From Rhizophagus irregularis (taxonomy: Eukaryota > Glomeromycota > Glomeromycetes > Glomerales > Glomeraceae): a DNA stretch of 64,000 nucleotides. Positions 13,470-24,040 of the stretch are shown in pieces (the first letter of the stretch is position 1; the number at the start of each line of letters is the position of its first letter). The position numbers and the translations under genes were made by a program. The DNA is taken from NCBI RefSeq assembly GCF_026210795.1, contig NC_089456.1, positions 3,164,501 to 3,228,500 on the forward strand. Reading direction: 5' to 3'. A model generated the notes under the pieces. It made no database searches, was not told the DNA's origin, and saw nothing but the letters and a program-made list of their open reading frames with translations.

Positions 13470-14574
13470 AAAAATTCCTACTATTTATTGTCTTCAGAAT
13501 GTAAATAGTGATATCCTCCATGTAGATTATGTATAAGTGTTAATAATTAGTATGAATTTATTTGAATGAGTAGTTAGAGCTGTAAAGGTACAGTAATTGT
13601 AAGTTGCTAATCACCCATAAATTAATACCATTATTACGCAAATATACTCATATATGACCATTTTTTTTTATTAATTAACCTGATTTCTATAAGTAAAGTT
13701 GATTATCAAGTTGAATTAAACTTGTTTTTACCGGTAAAAGAATGTTTTTTCGAAAAATATAATAAATGGATTAGATAACATACTCTTCAAATTTTATATC
13801 ATACAATTTTTCACCGATAATGGACAATATCAGCCCGAAAGCGTTGTTTACATGGTAAGAAATTTAACGAAGATGGAGACTCATCAAGAATTCAAGCACC
13901 ATTTTTTATCAACTTCAGAAGCTTTGAAATTATATGAAATTTTTCAAATTTTATTTGTTGATGCAAAAATTTTTATTATAATTTATTCTTTTAGTTTAAT
14001 AATTTATTATAATTAATAGATCTTATTAATTTTAAAAATAATTTGTAATAATAATAATTTATAAATTATATTAATAAATAAATATATAAAGGATCTTACC
14101 TAGTTAAATAAAAATTATTTATATTTGCATATTTTTATTTTTAACAAAAACTATCAGCTTAACCTGAAATGATAAGTATTAAAGTAATATTAGGATATAT
14201 AAAGAATTCAAGTTCAATTTCTAACTTATTATAGTACTGATTGGTAATTTGAAAGGTTGGATTAAATCTCATAACTATTGATTCTATATATTTCTTAAGT
14301 TTTGTTCAGATAAAAGTCAATCTACTTGAAGTACTAATAACTGTAGTGTATGGTAATGTATGGGAATTACAAGCTGTAATAGCTTTGAGTAAACTTATAC
14401 TACTTAATATATGACCATGAGAGAAAATGCTAGATAGTTGCTAACCAAATGGTATATATTAAAGATATTACTGTAGTAACCTGCTTATTATCATAGATTT
14501 AGAGGTTATATAAATAAATACTTAAGTCTACTATAAATCTTAAAGGTGATAACAATTAGAGATATTAGTACTAA
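13470..14574. other. A+T-rich spacer, nothing recognised
   Basis: No frame above about 60 codons with coding character, no inverted repeat or tandem repeat of note. The right edge abuts the 4.7-kb CACTG element. Confidence 0.5.
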
Positions 14575-14701
14575 TTGCACTGGTCAAAATCAATTCTATC
14601 GGGTACATATCAGGTACCTAGGACCCCGGATATCTAATATAAAGGTCATAATGGACTTTTGGCCAAAAACACCCCTTTTTTTACCCCCTTTTGCTAAAAC
14701 T

Positions 14702-14860
14702 CAAAAAAATCGTTTTTTGTAAATATCTCAGCATCCAGTAATTCAATTTTAATGAACTTTTTTTTATTTTGTAGCCCTCATTTAGCTCTACAATTTAAAA
14801 AAAAGTTCATCAAAATTGGACTACTGGATGCCGAGATATTTACAAAAAACGATTTTTTGA
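14702..14860. repeat. Foldback hairpin of about 160 bp inside the 4.7-kb element
   Basis: The left arm (ATCGTTTTTTGTAAATATCT, GCATCCAGTAATTCAATTTT) is answered on the right by its complement (ACTGGATGCCGAGATATTTA, CAAAAAACGAT). The loop is TTTTGTAGCCCTCATTTAGC. The core is shared with the three hairpins at 35842-36320, so it belongs to a dispersed family. Confidence 0.8.
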
Positions 14861-15479
14861 GCCCCTGAAAAATGGGCCAATCTGCCGAAAGTGTGACTTA
14901 TGACCTGTTTTGGAGATATCCGGAGTCCTGGGTACCTATATATCGGTGGCTAATCGGATAAATATCGGGTATTTTTACATATCGGGTACCCGATATCTAA
15001 ACTATTAGTCACTGATATGTATATCGGGCATTGATCTATCTTACACATGTCAGGTACCCGATATGTAAATTTTAATACGTTAAAGATTTTTATTTTGTAT
15101 AACGTACTGTATTATTTATAATCCGTTTCAACTAAAATTTTTTATTTAAATTCATTTTTTAGATAACTTTTATAAAAGTCTATTTGAATAATATTTAATA
15201 GGGATTTTATTTAAGAAACGTTTAGATTTTTTAGATTTTTTTGAGAAATTTTTTGAGTCAGTTTGGAAAAATTATTTTTTGAGAATTTTTTAACTAAGGA
15301 GATCGTTTAGGGCATTTTTTGATAGAGAATTTTCTAAGGGTTTATTTGAGAAAATTATTTTTTTGAGAATTTTTTAATTGAAGGTATCATTTGATAGAAA
15401 TTTCTAAGAGTTCGTTAGGGAAATTATTTTTTGTATTTTTTAATTAAGGGAATTGTTTAGGGGCTAGTGCTCCTAACAG

Positions 15480-16880
15480 ATCGATTCAGACCTTCCTTTT
15501 TTTAAATCCTGGTCGTTCAGCTTCATCTCACGTCCAGGTTTCCTAAAAAAAGAAAGGGAATGTTAATTAGTACGTTCCTTAAGTAAAAATAAAAAAAAAC
15601 AAAAAAAGAAATGAACTTACCATAGTTCGTTCTTTTTTTTAAATCCTGGTCGTTCAGCTTCGCCTCACGTCCAGGTTTCCTAAAAAAAGAAAGGGAACGT
15701 TAATTAGTATGTTCCCTTAAGTAAAAATAAAAAAAAACAAAAAAAATGAACTTACGCTTAGTTCGTTCCTTTTTTTAAATGTGTCGTTCGTTTTCGTACG
15801 CGGTTTCTAAAAAAAGAAAAAAGAAAACGTTAATTAGTACGTTCCCTTAAGTAAAAATAAAAAAAATAAAAAAAGAAACGAACTTACATAGTTCGCTCTT
15901 TTTTAAATCCTAAGTCGTTCGAACACCTCACGTCCAGGTTTCCTAAAAAAAGAAAGGGAACGTTAATAGTACGTTCTAAGTAAAAATAAAAAAAACAAAA
16001 AAATTGACTTTTTAAACCATAGTTCGCTTTTTAAATCCTAGTCAATTCGTTTTTTTTTTTTACGCGTCGGTCACCAAAAAAAAAGAAAGGGAACGTTAAT
16101 TAGTACGTTCCTTAAAGTAAAAATAAAAAAAAACAAAAAAAACGAACTTACCATAGTTCGTTCCTTTTTAAACTGGTCATTCAGTTTCATCTCACGTCCA
16201 TCTTTTTCCTAAAAAAGAAAGAACGTTAATTAGTACGTTCCCTTAAGTAAAAATAAAAAAAAACAAAAAAAAGAAACGAACTTACCATAGTTCATTCTTT
16301 TTTTTAAATCCTGGTCGTTCAGCTTCGCCTCACGTCCAGGTTTCCTAAAAAAAGAAAGGGAACGTTAATTAGTACGTTCCCTTAAGTAAAAATAAAAAAA
16401 AACAAAAAAAAGAAACGAACTTACCATAGTTCGTTTCTTTTTTTAAATCCTGATCGTTCAGTTTCGCCTCACGTCCAGGTTTCCTAAAAAAAAGAAAGGG
16501 AACGTTAATTAGTATGTTCCCTTAAGTAAAAATAAAAAAAAAAAAAAAAAATGAACTTACCATAGTTCGTTTTTTTTTTTAAATCCTGGTCGTTCAGCTT
16601 CGTCTCACGTCCAGGTTTCCTTAAAAAAAAAAGAAAGGAAATGTTAATTACGTTCCCTTAAGTAAAAATAAAAAAAAACTTAAAAAAAAGGAAACGAACT
16701 TACCATAGTTCGTTCATTTTTTTTAAATCCTGGTCGTGTCGTTAGGCTTCGTTCGTCCAGGCTTCCTACTAAAAAAGAAGGGAACTGTTAATTATGTTCC
16801 CTCAAGTAAAAATAACAAAAAAAAAGAAAACGAATTACTAGGTTCTTTTAAATCTTGGTCGTCCGGCTTCGTCCGTTCGT
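15480..16880 (-). repeat. Tandem array of about ten 125-145-bp units that look like exon plus intron on the minus strand
   Basis: Ten copies of the landmark GTTAATTAGTACGTTC-type sequence occur at about 15560, 15699, 15827, 15961, 16093, 16216, 16363, 16502, 16641 and 16787. Read on the minus strand each good unit has a donor CTATG/GTAAGTTCG, a branch-like TACTAAT, a poly-pyrimidine run and the acceptor TTTTTTTAG/GAAACC. The 59-nt block between acceptor and next donor is open in one frame (KPGREAKLNDQDLKKRTNY). The inter-block segment is about 80 nt, the intron size of this genome. Later copies are degenerate. Whether it is transcribed or spliced cannot be told from sequence. Confidence 0.75.
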
Positions 16881-16982
16881 CCAGAAAAGGTATTTTAAAA
16901 AAAAATTTTTTTTTTATTTAAAAAAAAATTTGATCCGAATCTGTTCAGATCGGATCAGATTTTCTTGTATTATAGGGCATTT

Positions 16983-17012
16983 CACTGGTCGAAATTTATG
17001 CTATCGGGTATT
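16983..17012 (+). repeat. Internal TIR-like sequence
   Basis: CACTGGTCGAAATTTATGCT then ATCGGGTATT repeats the terminal inverted repeat of the 4.7-kb element with a few changes. It lies in the same orientation as the left end and is not matched by a target duplication with the right end (left flank ATT or TTT versus TTG). It suggests a nested or fused second copy from 16983 to 19322. Confidence 0.6.
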
Positions 17013-17059
17013 TAGTATATCGGTATATTTGATTGGCCGATCTACACATCTTTTTTTTT

Positions 17060-17262
17060 GTAGATTCCGGGTAAGTCCTAAAAGAAAGGCCAAAAAAAAA
17101 GTGAAAGTCCTAAAAAGACAAAAAAAATGACTAAGATAAAAAGAAGACAGTGTCTTAAAAAAAGTGAAGACCGAAAGAAAGAAAAGACCGAAATGAAAGA
17201 CCAAAAAAAAGAGGGAGAAGTCCTAAAAAGAAAAACTGAAAAAAATGTAAAAAGTGTCTAAA
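17060..17262. repeat. Purine-rich (GA/AAG) strand-asymmetric segment
   Basis: About 200 bases are almost only A and G on the plus strand, with repeated GTCCTAAAAAGA and AAAGACCGAAA pieces. It begins with a TTTTTTTTTGTAG acceptor-like string and a GGTAAGTCC donor-like string. Frames on both strands are composition artefacts. Confidence 0.6.
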
Positions 17263-17269
17263 AATTTTG

Positions 17270-17900
17270 TTTTTTTATGTAAGAACGTTCATTAACGTTC
17301 TTTTACTGCTTTTTTTTTGTAGATTTCGGCCGGAACTTGGAAATGGAGATCGGTGAGTATTTTTAAAAGGAGGAAGCAAGTTTTTTCTTTGGTTTTTCAT
17401 ATGTAAGAACGTTTATTAACGTTCTTTTACTTTTCCCTTTTTGTAGATTTCGGCCTGTGAACTTGAAATTAGGATCAGTAAGTGTTTTTAAAGAGGAAAG
17501 CAGGAGGTTTTTTTTATGTAAGAACGTTTATTAACGTTCCTTTACTTCTTTTATTGTAGATTTTAGCCCGGAACTTGAAAATGGCGGTGAGTATTTCTAA
17601 ATGTTTTTTTATATTTCTTCATGTAAGAACATTTATTAACGTTCTTTTACTACCTTTTTTTTGTAGATTTTAGCCCGGAACTCAGAAATGGTGACCAGTG
17701 GTGAGTATTTTTAAAGGGAGGAAGCAGATTTTTTTAATTTTTCTTTATGTAAGAACGTTTATTAACGTTCCTTTACTTCTTTTTTTTGTAGATTTTAGCC
17801 TGGAACTTGGAAATGGAGACCGGTGAGTATTTCTAAAAGAGGAAGTTGTTTTTTTATATTTCTTCATGTAAAGACGTTAATAATGTTTCTTTTTTTTATC
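17270..17900 (+). repeat. Tandem array of five to six units resembling micro-exons between introns on the plus strand
   Basis: Six copies of TGTAAGAACGTTTATTAACG (about 17278, 17402, 17517, 17621, 17747, 17868) are spaced 105-125 bp. After each comes a pyrimidine run ending TTTTTTTGTAG. Then a 27-34-nt block begins ATTTCGGCC or ATTTTAGCC and ends before GTGAGTATTT or GTAAGTG. Thus each unit has an acceptor, a tiny exon-like block and a donor. The AACGTT...AACGTT inverted repeat resembles the one in the minus-strand array upstream, in the opposite orientation. Confidence 0.75.
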
Positions 17901-19325
17901 ATTTTTATTAGGGACATGGATTCTTGGATAATAATACAAACTGTAAGTTGAGTGGATGAAGAAGATTCTAAATTAATATTTATTATTGTGATATTACGAA
18001 AAATCAGTGATTTAACTTGTTGACTGGTATATGCATGATAGGTTACCGATAGGTACCCGATATGTGACTAATTGGTATATTTAAGTAGGGTTTTGTATTA
18101 TTTAAAGCAATAAAGAGTTTAACTTGCAGTGTAATTCTAGTATAAATGTATAAATGCATTTTATAAATTATAATAACCCGGATTGATATGTTGGGGTTAA
18201 AATCCATGGTTCAATCAGAATTTGTTGTTGTAATCAAGCGATTGATCACATGATTTCAGTATTTATATTTCGCACTTTGTTTATTTTTTTTTTTCCTTTC
18301 GTAAAAACCTTTCTCTTAAACTTTTTATTTAAAACAAACTCTTTACTTAGTTATTATGAAATAATAATATTATTATATTTTTTTATTTATTTTTATATTA
18401 GAAATAAACATAAAGGTATATTTTCATTATGCTTGTTTTTTTCTTTTATATATACATTTTCTATTGACGTTCTAATACTTTTTTTCTTTTCTCTCACTAA
18501 TGTTTTTTACCACTTATTAACATTTTCTATTAATATTAAATACTACTAACATGTTTTTATTAATATTCTCGTATTAATATTTTCTATTTTACTAACTTTT
18601 CTTTCTTTCTACTAACATTTTTACTAACATTTTCTATATTTTCTACTAACGTTTTTATTAACATTTCTATTTTTATTTCTCTTATTAATTAATATACTTA
18701 CTAATATTTTCACTAATATTTCTTTTAAATGTTAAACAGATAATTTTATTATCATTGCTACTTTCAGTAGAACTTTACATATTACATAGTATAATTATTT
18801 ATTTTTAATGTTCAACTTTATTTGATTTTACATATGTAGTAGATAGAGTAAGACTTGTATTATTGTTTAAATTTTAATAAAGTTGAATTTCATTTTATCT
18901 GAATTAAAATAAAAAAAAGAGATATATATCTATTAGTTTTAATATGAAATTTATAGCTACTAACTGATGTATTACTACCCGATATATGTGTGTTAAATAT
19001 ATGATATCTATAATATATATCACTGATATTTGACTACCCGATATGTATAAGATATATACGTGATGTTTACAAGATATGTCACCGATATTTGACTACCCGA
19101 TATGTATAAGATATACGATATGTCACCGATATTTGACTACCCGATATGTGTAAGATGTATATATGATGTTTACAGTATATGTCACCGATTTTCTACATTT
19201 CTACTACACATATCGGGTACCTGATATGTGTAGTATTGTTAAATATCATACACATATATCACATATATTATACACATATCAGATACCCGATATGTACCCG
19301 ATAGTATTGATTTTGACCAGTGTTG

Positions 19326-19773
19326 GCTACCTTAATTAAGATATATCTCAGGAGATATGTAATCAGTTTAAAGGTACCTTTCTTTCTAATTTATAAGAAT
19401 CAGTAATATTATATCAGACAAATCATATTTAGTATACTAGCAACTATTAAATTTAAAAAATATAACTTATAATTTGTTTTAAAAATATCCGAAGTTTTAT
19501 TATAATTTAATAAGTATTAAAATTTTTTAAATTTTAAAAAATATGTTTATAATAAGGTTTGAGTCCATTTGCTTAAATATATTTAATTACAAAGAGCAAT
19601 CAGAATTATCTAGCCACTTTTCAATTGAAAAAACTTATATATATATAATATAACAATAATAAATATTTAAATTAAATAAATTCATTATAAGATTTTAATA
19701 ATAAATTCTATTTTCATTTGCAAAAATAACTTGCCAATTTCATAAGATATACTATTAATAAATTTTTTATGAA
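19326..19773. other. A+T-rich spacer, nothing recognised
   Basis: No frame or repeat of note between the CACTG element and the next MITE. Confidence 0.5.
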
Positions 19774-19775
19774 TA

Positions 19776-20201
19776 TTGCTAAATATCACCAGTAGTGATT
19801 ATTATTATACCACTTAATAAATTCTGGCCAAAAATTATAATTTTGGGTAAAGTTAAAAAATATATTATAAATTTTTTTTTCAAAAATTTCAATTTAAATA
19901 ATAAATATGTAAAACAAACCTGAATAAATACTAATTACATTAAAATTTCGAAAATTTGACTAAAAAAAATCCTTTTTAAAACAAAAAATTGTATTTTACT
20001 TACAAAATTAAACTTTCCTGTTTTTCTTAAAAAATATCTAAATAATAGCTTTTATAATTTAAGGAAAACTTGTTTTATTCATAAATTTACATATAATAGT
20101 AATATTTATATTATAATTAGAATAATATTTCAGTCAAAAATTTTGAAATTTAAAAAATATTTTTATATATAATAACAATCACTACTGGTGATATTTAGCA
20201 A
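19776..20201. mobile_element. 426-bp MITE with TA target duplication
   Basis: The ends TTGCTAAATATCACCAGTAG and its complement form inverted repeats of about 33 bp with one mismatch. TA flanks both sides (19774-19775, 20202-20203). TA duplication suggests a Tc1/mariner-class transposase. A diverged relative of the same length lies at 44196-44619. Confidence 0.7.
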
Positions 20202-20357
20202 TACCTATTTTTTATAATATTTTGAAAAAATACCTTTTAATATATCTTTAATATAGTACTTTTCAAATAGCTTTATCAGAAAATTTAATAAGGTATGCAA
20301 GTATAATGTTAAAAAAGTATTATATCATAATATGGCAGACATTATGTAAATATAATA

Positions 20358-20555
20358 CAGTCAGATCTTCATAATTGCACACCCCTTGGGACCATATGCA
20401 TAATTTTCAAAATAGTGCATTTAAAGGGGGTATGCATTTATAGAGGTAAAATAATCAGAGATCATACAAACTTAGAACTAAACCAGAGGGTGTATTTAGA
20501 GAGGATATACATAGTGGATGCAATTATGGAAAGTGCAATTATAGAGGTCTGACTG
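20358..20555. mobile_element. 198-bp pogo-like MITE (CAGTCAGA ends, TA duplication)
   Basis: The left end CAGTCAGATCTTCATAATTG and the right end complement CAGTCAGACCTCTATAATTG are near-identical inverted repeats. TA lies on both sides. CAGT...ACTG termini with TA duplication are typical of pogo/Tigger-type elements. The interior is too short for a gene. Confidence 0.75.
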
Positions 20556-20639
20556 TACTATATAAATTTGTAAATTTTTTGAGTTTGCAAAATTCATAAA
20601 TTTTAAAATTTAAAATTGTATATTAAAGTTATTTTGAGA

Positions 20640-20892
20640 TCTAGTGATTAGATTTTTGTAATTTAAATTTATCAGATTTGTTTCACTAAGAGAATTTAGA
20701 TGGTAATAATTTAATATTAATAGAATCAATATTTATCACATGATTACGCTCTAAAAGCCTAAATGTTACATACAATAATTTCTGATTCTGTGATTGAAAT
20801 TTTATGATTTATAGTTCTTTTAATCCATCTCAGTGAGACAATTCAAATGGTGGTAAGCTTAAGTCTATTAGATTGATATTAGCAGAATTATA
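20640..20892. repeat. Two diverged copies of the CTAGTGATTAGATTTT repeat
   Basis: The block has CTAGTGATTAGATTTT, then CATCTCAGTGAGACAATTCA, ATGGTGGTAA and a GATTGATATTAGCAGAATTA ending. This is the same order of landmarks as the 146-bp units at 42280-42890. Copies are strongly diverged. Confidence 0.5.
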
Positions 20893-20987
20893 ATATTTTT
20901 AAGATTTTTAAGTTTATTTATACAAAATTGTAAAATTTATAAAATTCATCCCTATAAAAAATATGTATACGGTTTTTATACTGTATA

Positions 20988-21171
20988 CAGTCAAACCTTT
21001 ATATAACGATATGTCAGGACTCATAAGAAAAAATTTAAAAAATATCGTTATATCAAATTATACCGATATTTATATGTCCTCACATATAGTGAGAATGTAA
21101 AATTTTATCGGTATATCAAGTTTTTAATAATGTATCGGTATATCAAATATCGGTATATCGAGTTCTGACTG
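20988..21171. mobile_element. 184-bp pogo-like MITE
   Basis: It starts CAGTCAAACCTTTATATAAC and ends CGAGTTCTGACTG, flanked by TA on both sides. The interior has repeated TATCGGTATATCAA. It belongs to the same termini class as 20358-20555 but has a different interior. Confidence 0.7.
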
Positions 21172-21173
21172 TA

Positions 21174-21445
21174 TACGTATTTTTGATACAGTTCGCATTT
21201 TTACATACGGCATATCAGTATAATGTATACTGTTTGTAAAATGTGTTTAGTAAAAAATACAATAAAGTATACGGTAAACATATTATGTGATACGGTATAT
21301 TAAATTTATATGTCCATAACGTATATCATTTCTACTGTATATCAGTATTTTGTATACGGTTCACAAAAATATTGTAAATGAAGGATACGGTATACGTATT
21401 ATTCTACAGTATATTAAAATTCATACGTTTATAACGTATTTTCTA
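21174..21445. repeat. Degenerate ATACGGTATAC repeat block
   Basis: Interspersed GTATACGGT, TACGGTATA and CTGTATATCAGTAT motifs occur on both strands with irregular spacing. A second block of the same vocabulary is at 26430-26830. No frame is present. Confidence 0.55.
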
Positions 21446-21889
21446 CAGATATACACAGGTCAAATAAATAAAAATCAGATTTTTGCCCTTTTTAATATAG
21501 CTGTCTGATTTTTTTGGCAATTTTAATATAATATTTCTGATTTTAATAAATATTTCTGATTTTAATATAATATTTCTGATTTTTAACATGAAATTGCCAA
21601 TTTTTGGTTATTTGTAATAGGATTTTTCGATTTTAAATTAAAATTTCTGATTTTAATATATAACATGTGATTATGTATTACGGTTTAATATTTATTTATT
21701 AACTTAGATTTTTTTTTTATTTCATTTATAATTATTTTTTTGCCTCAAAAACTTTACTAAAATACTTTTTAAATACTTTATAAAATAGAATTAAAATATT
21801 TTTTTTCTTAAATATAAATACATTTAAATTAAATAACTCATAATTTAAAATATAAACAAATATTATATTTTTTTTACATATATTTCAAA

Positions 21890-22930
21890 GTATAGTTTGA
21901 GCATTTTAGCTGAAGTAAATCTTATTCTTTTAATTAAAAGTAGTTCAGTAAGTTTAAAACTGTTAAGATCATAAAAGTACAGTTAATATTTTTGGAATTA
22001 TTTACATTTTTTATATAATACTGTAGTATTAAGTTACAAAATTTTTTACCTTTAGAGCGTATTTTAAGATCTTTAGCCAAAGTAAATCAACTTCTTATAT
22101 TAATTGTAAGTTGTTCAGCAGGTTAAAATCTACTTGGATATTAATTTTCACGAAGGTACAGTTAATACTTGATGAGTTATTCACAATTTTCACAACAGTA
22201 CTCATTTACGAATTTTATTTTTTTTATTTTGTCACTTCAGAGCGTATTTTGAGCACTTTATCTAAAGTAAACCAACTTCTTATATTAATTGAAAGTTGTT
22301 TAGCATGTCAAAATCTACTTGAATATTAATTTTCACGAAGGTATGGTTAATGCTTGATGAGTTATTCACGATTTTCACAATGGTACTCATTTACAAATTT
22401 TATTTTTTTCCGTTTTGTCACATCAGAGCGTATTTTGAGCACTTTAGTCAAAGTAAATCGACTTCTTTTATTAATTGAAAGTTGTTCAGCAGGTAAAATC
22501 TACTTGGATATTAATTTTCACGAAGGTACAGTTAATACTTGATGAGTTATTCACGATTTTCACAATGGTACTTATTTACGAATTTTATTTTTTCCATTTT
22601 GTCACATCAGAGCGTATTTTGAGCACTTTAGTCAAAGTAAATCGACTTCTTTTATTAATTGAAAGTTGTTCAGCAGGTCAGAATCTACTTGAATATTAAT
22701 TTTTACGAAGGTACAATTAATACTTGATGAATTATTCACGATTTTCACAATGGTACTCATTTACAAATTTTATTTTTTCCATTTTGTTACTTCAGAGCGT
22801 ATTTTGAGCACTTTAGCCAAAGTAAATCGACTTCTTTTATTAATTGAAAATTGTTCAGCAGCTTAGAATCTACTTGAATATTTATTTTAATGAAGGCACA
22901 GTTAATATTTGTGGAGTTATTAATTTTTTA
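21890..22930. repeat. Five to six tandem 185-bp units
   Basis: The landmark TTGTTCAGCA recurs at 22111, 22296, 22482, 22666 and 22851 (periods 184-186 bp), with a diverged copy near 21940. Each unit contains CAGAGCGTATTTTGAGCACT and TCACGAAGGTACAGTTAATA. Open frames of 60-74 codons repeat with the unit and are not genes. Confidence 0.85.
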
Positions 22931-23306
22931 TAATTGTGTGTATTACATTGAATTACAAGTAAATTTATATTCTTAAATGTATTTTGTTTAAAATTTAATT
23001 ATTTAAGATTAGTTTTTTATTTAATATTGCTTAATAAAATATTTTTTAAAATTTAATTCAATATTACAATATAATTTTTTATAAAAATATATATTTCATA
23101 ATGTATATACAATTTTTTTGTATAATGAAAAAGCTGAAAAATGTGGTTAAGAATTGGTAATACGGCTGTAAAAAGTCACAAATCAGACAAATATAGCTAA
23201 AATCAGCAGTCCGATTTGAATATGCAATTTAAAAATTGGCATATCCAATTTTTGTCAATTCATGCTAAAAAATCGGCTACAAAAAGCTACAAATCAGACA
23301 AATATA

Positions 23307-23585
23307 CACTGGTAAAAAAATGGTCTATCCTACACATATCCTACACATATCTTACATATATCAGGTACTCAAAATGTAGAAAATCATATACAAATAATAC
23401 ACATATCATACACATATCGGGTACTTATATATATAGTATACCTATCAGGTACCTGATATATGTATGATATATATATTAGTACCCGATATGTGTATGATAT
23501 GTGTATTATTTGTGTATGATTTTCTACATTTTGAGTACCTAATATGTGTAAGATATGTGTAGGATAAATCATTTTTTTACCAGTG
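23307..23585. mobile_element. 279-bp foldback MITE, CACTGGTAAAAAAATGG ends, ATA duplication
   Basis: The ends CACTGGTAAAAAAATGGTCT and CATTTTTTTACCAGTG are inverted, and most of the element is palindromic with repeated TACACATATC / GATATGTGTA and GGTACCTGATA. ATA lies on both sides (23304-23306, 23586-23588). It is the same family as 27250-27500 and shares the TATCGGGTAC motif with the 4.7-kb element, so the same CACTA-like transposase probably moved them. Confidence 0.8.
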
Positions 23586-23737
23586 ATAGCCAAAAATTGG
23601 CTATCTGATTTTTTTGCCAATTTTTATTTATTTGACGTGTGATAGGGTAAGTTTTTCTACACTTTAAAGCATCAAACAATACTAGTATCCGCTAATATGT
23701 ATTACCCAAAAACTCACTGATGTAAAATCACAATTAT

Positions 23738-24040
23738 TAAAAAATTTGCAAGAATTTTTGTTAATACTGCTTAATTCTAATTTAACTAATTTAGTATTAA
23801 GGTTTTAATTTAAAAATTAAGCAGTATCAAGGAAAATTCTTGTGAATTTTTCTTAATACTGCTTAATTCTAATTTAACTAATTTAGTATTAAGGCTTTAA
23901 TTTAAAAATTAAGCAGTATCAAGGAAAATTCTTGCGAATTTTTCTTAATACTAAGCTTAATTTAATCTTAATTTAGTAGTATTAAGGCTTTAATTTAAAA
24001 ATTAAGCAGTATTAAGAAAAATTTTTACAAATTTTCTTAT
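23738..24040. repeat. Three tandem hairpin units of about 117 bp
   Basis: Each unit has CTTAATACTGCTTAATTCTA on one arm and TTAAAAATTAAGCAGTAT on the other, so each can fold on itself. The units are joined by AAGGAAAATTCTTGCGAATT. The third copy is more diverged. Confidence 0.75.

Larger units (their letters stand above)
14578..19322. mobile_element. 4.7-kb CACTA-like DNA element (CACTG...CAGTG), non-autonomous
   Basis: The ends are inverted repeats: CACTGGTCAAAATCAAT on the left and its reverse complement on the right, extending through CTATCGGGTACATATC with one mismatch in 34. Both ends are flanked by TTG (14575-14577 and 19323-19325), a 3-bp target duplication. CACTA/EnSpm elements typically begin with CACT and duplicate 3 bp, and have short subterminal repeats. 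Here copies of TATCGGGTACCCGATA-like motifs crowd both ends (about 14600-15065 and 18030-19310). I see no transposase, so it must be mobilised in trans or be dead. The interior holds two tandem arrays, a hairpin and a second TIR-like start at 16983, so it may be composite. Confidence 0.75.
21454..23641. mobile_element. 2.2-kb element with CACA ends and ATA target duplication, carrying 185-bp tandem repeats and a nested MITE
   Basis: The left end CACAGGTCAAATAAATAAAA is matched by the complement of the right end (CACACGTCAAATAAATAAAA). ATA flanks both ends (21451-21453, 23642-23644). The interior repeats CAGATTTTT and GCCAATTTT near both ends, contains the 185-bp array at 21890-22930, and is interrupted by the 279-bp MITE at 23307-23585. 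No transposase is visible. The 3-bp duplication and CAC start place it with the other CACTA-like elements here. Confidence 0.65.

Noticed and set aside
16736-17204. Open frames on both strands over the array end and purine-rich block
   Set aside because: Lys/Phe-rich translations of A/G and T/C runs; splice-like repeats cut across them.
18250-18549. 99-codon plus-strand frame rich in Phe, Leu and Ile
   Set aside because: It lies in a T-rich part of the transposon; the hydrophobic composition is what TTT/TTA/ATT-rich DNA gives by chance.
22111-22699. Three overlapping open frames of 62-74 codons on the plus strand
   Set aside because: They repeat with the 185-bp tandem unit and begin at the same landmark; translation follows from the repeat, with no domain or splice context.
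23338-23570. Regular short palindromic repeats that might be mistaken for a CRISPR array
   Set aside because: Spacing is irregular, the repeats belong to a MITE with inverted ends and target duplication, and the genome is eukaryotic.
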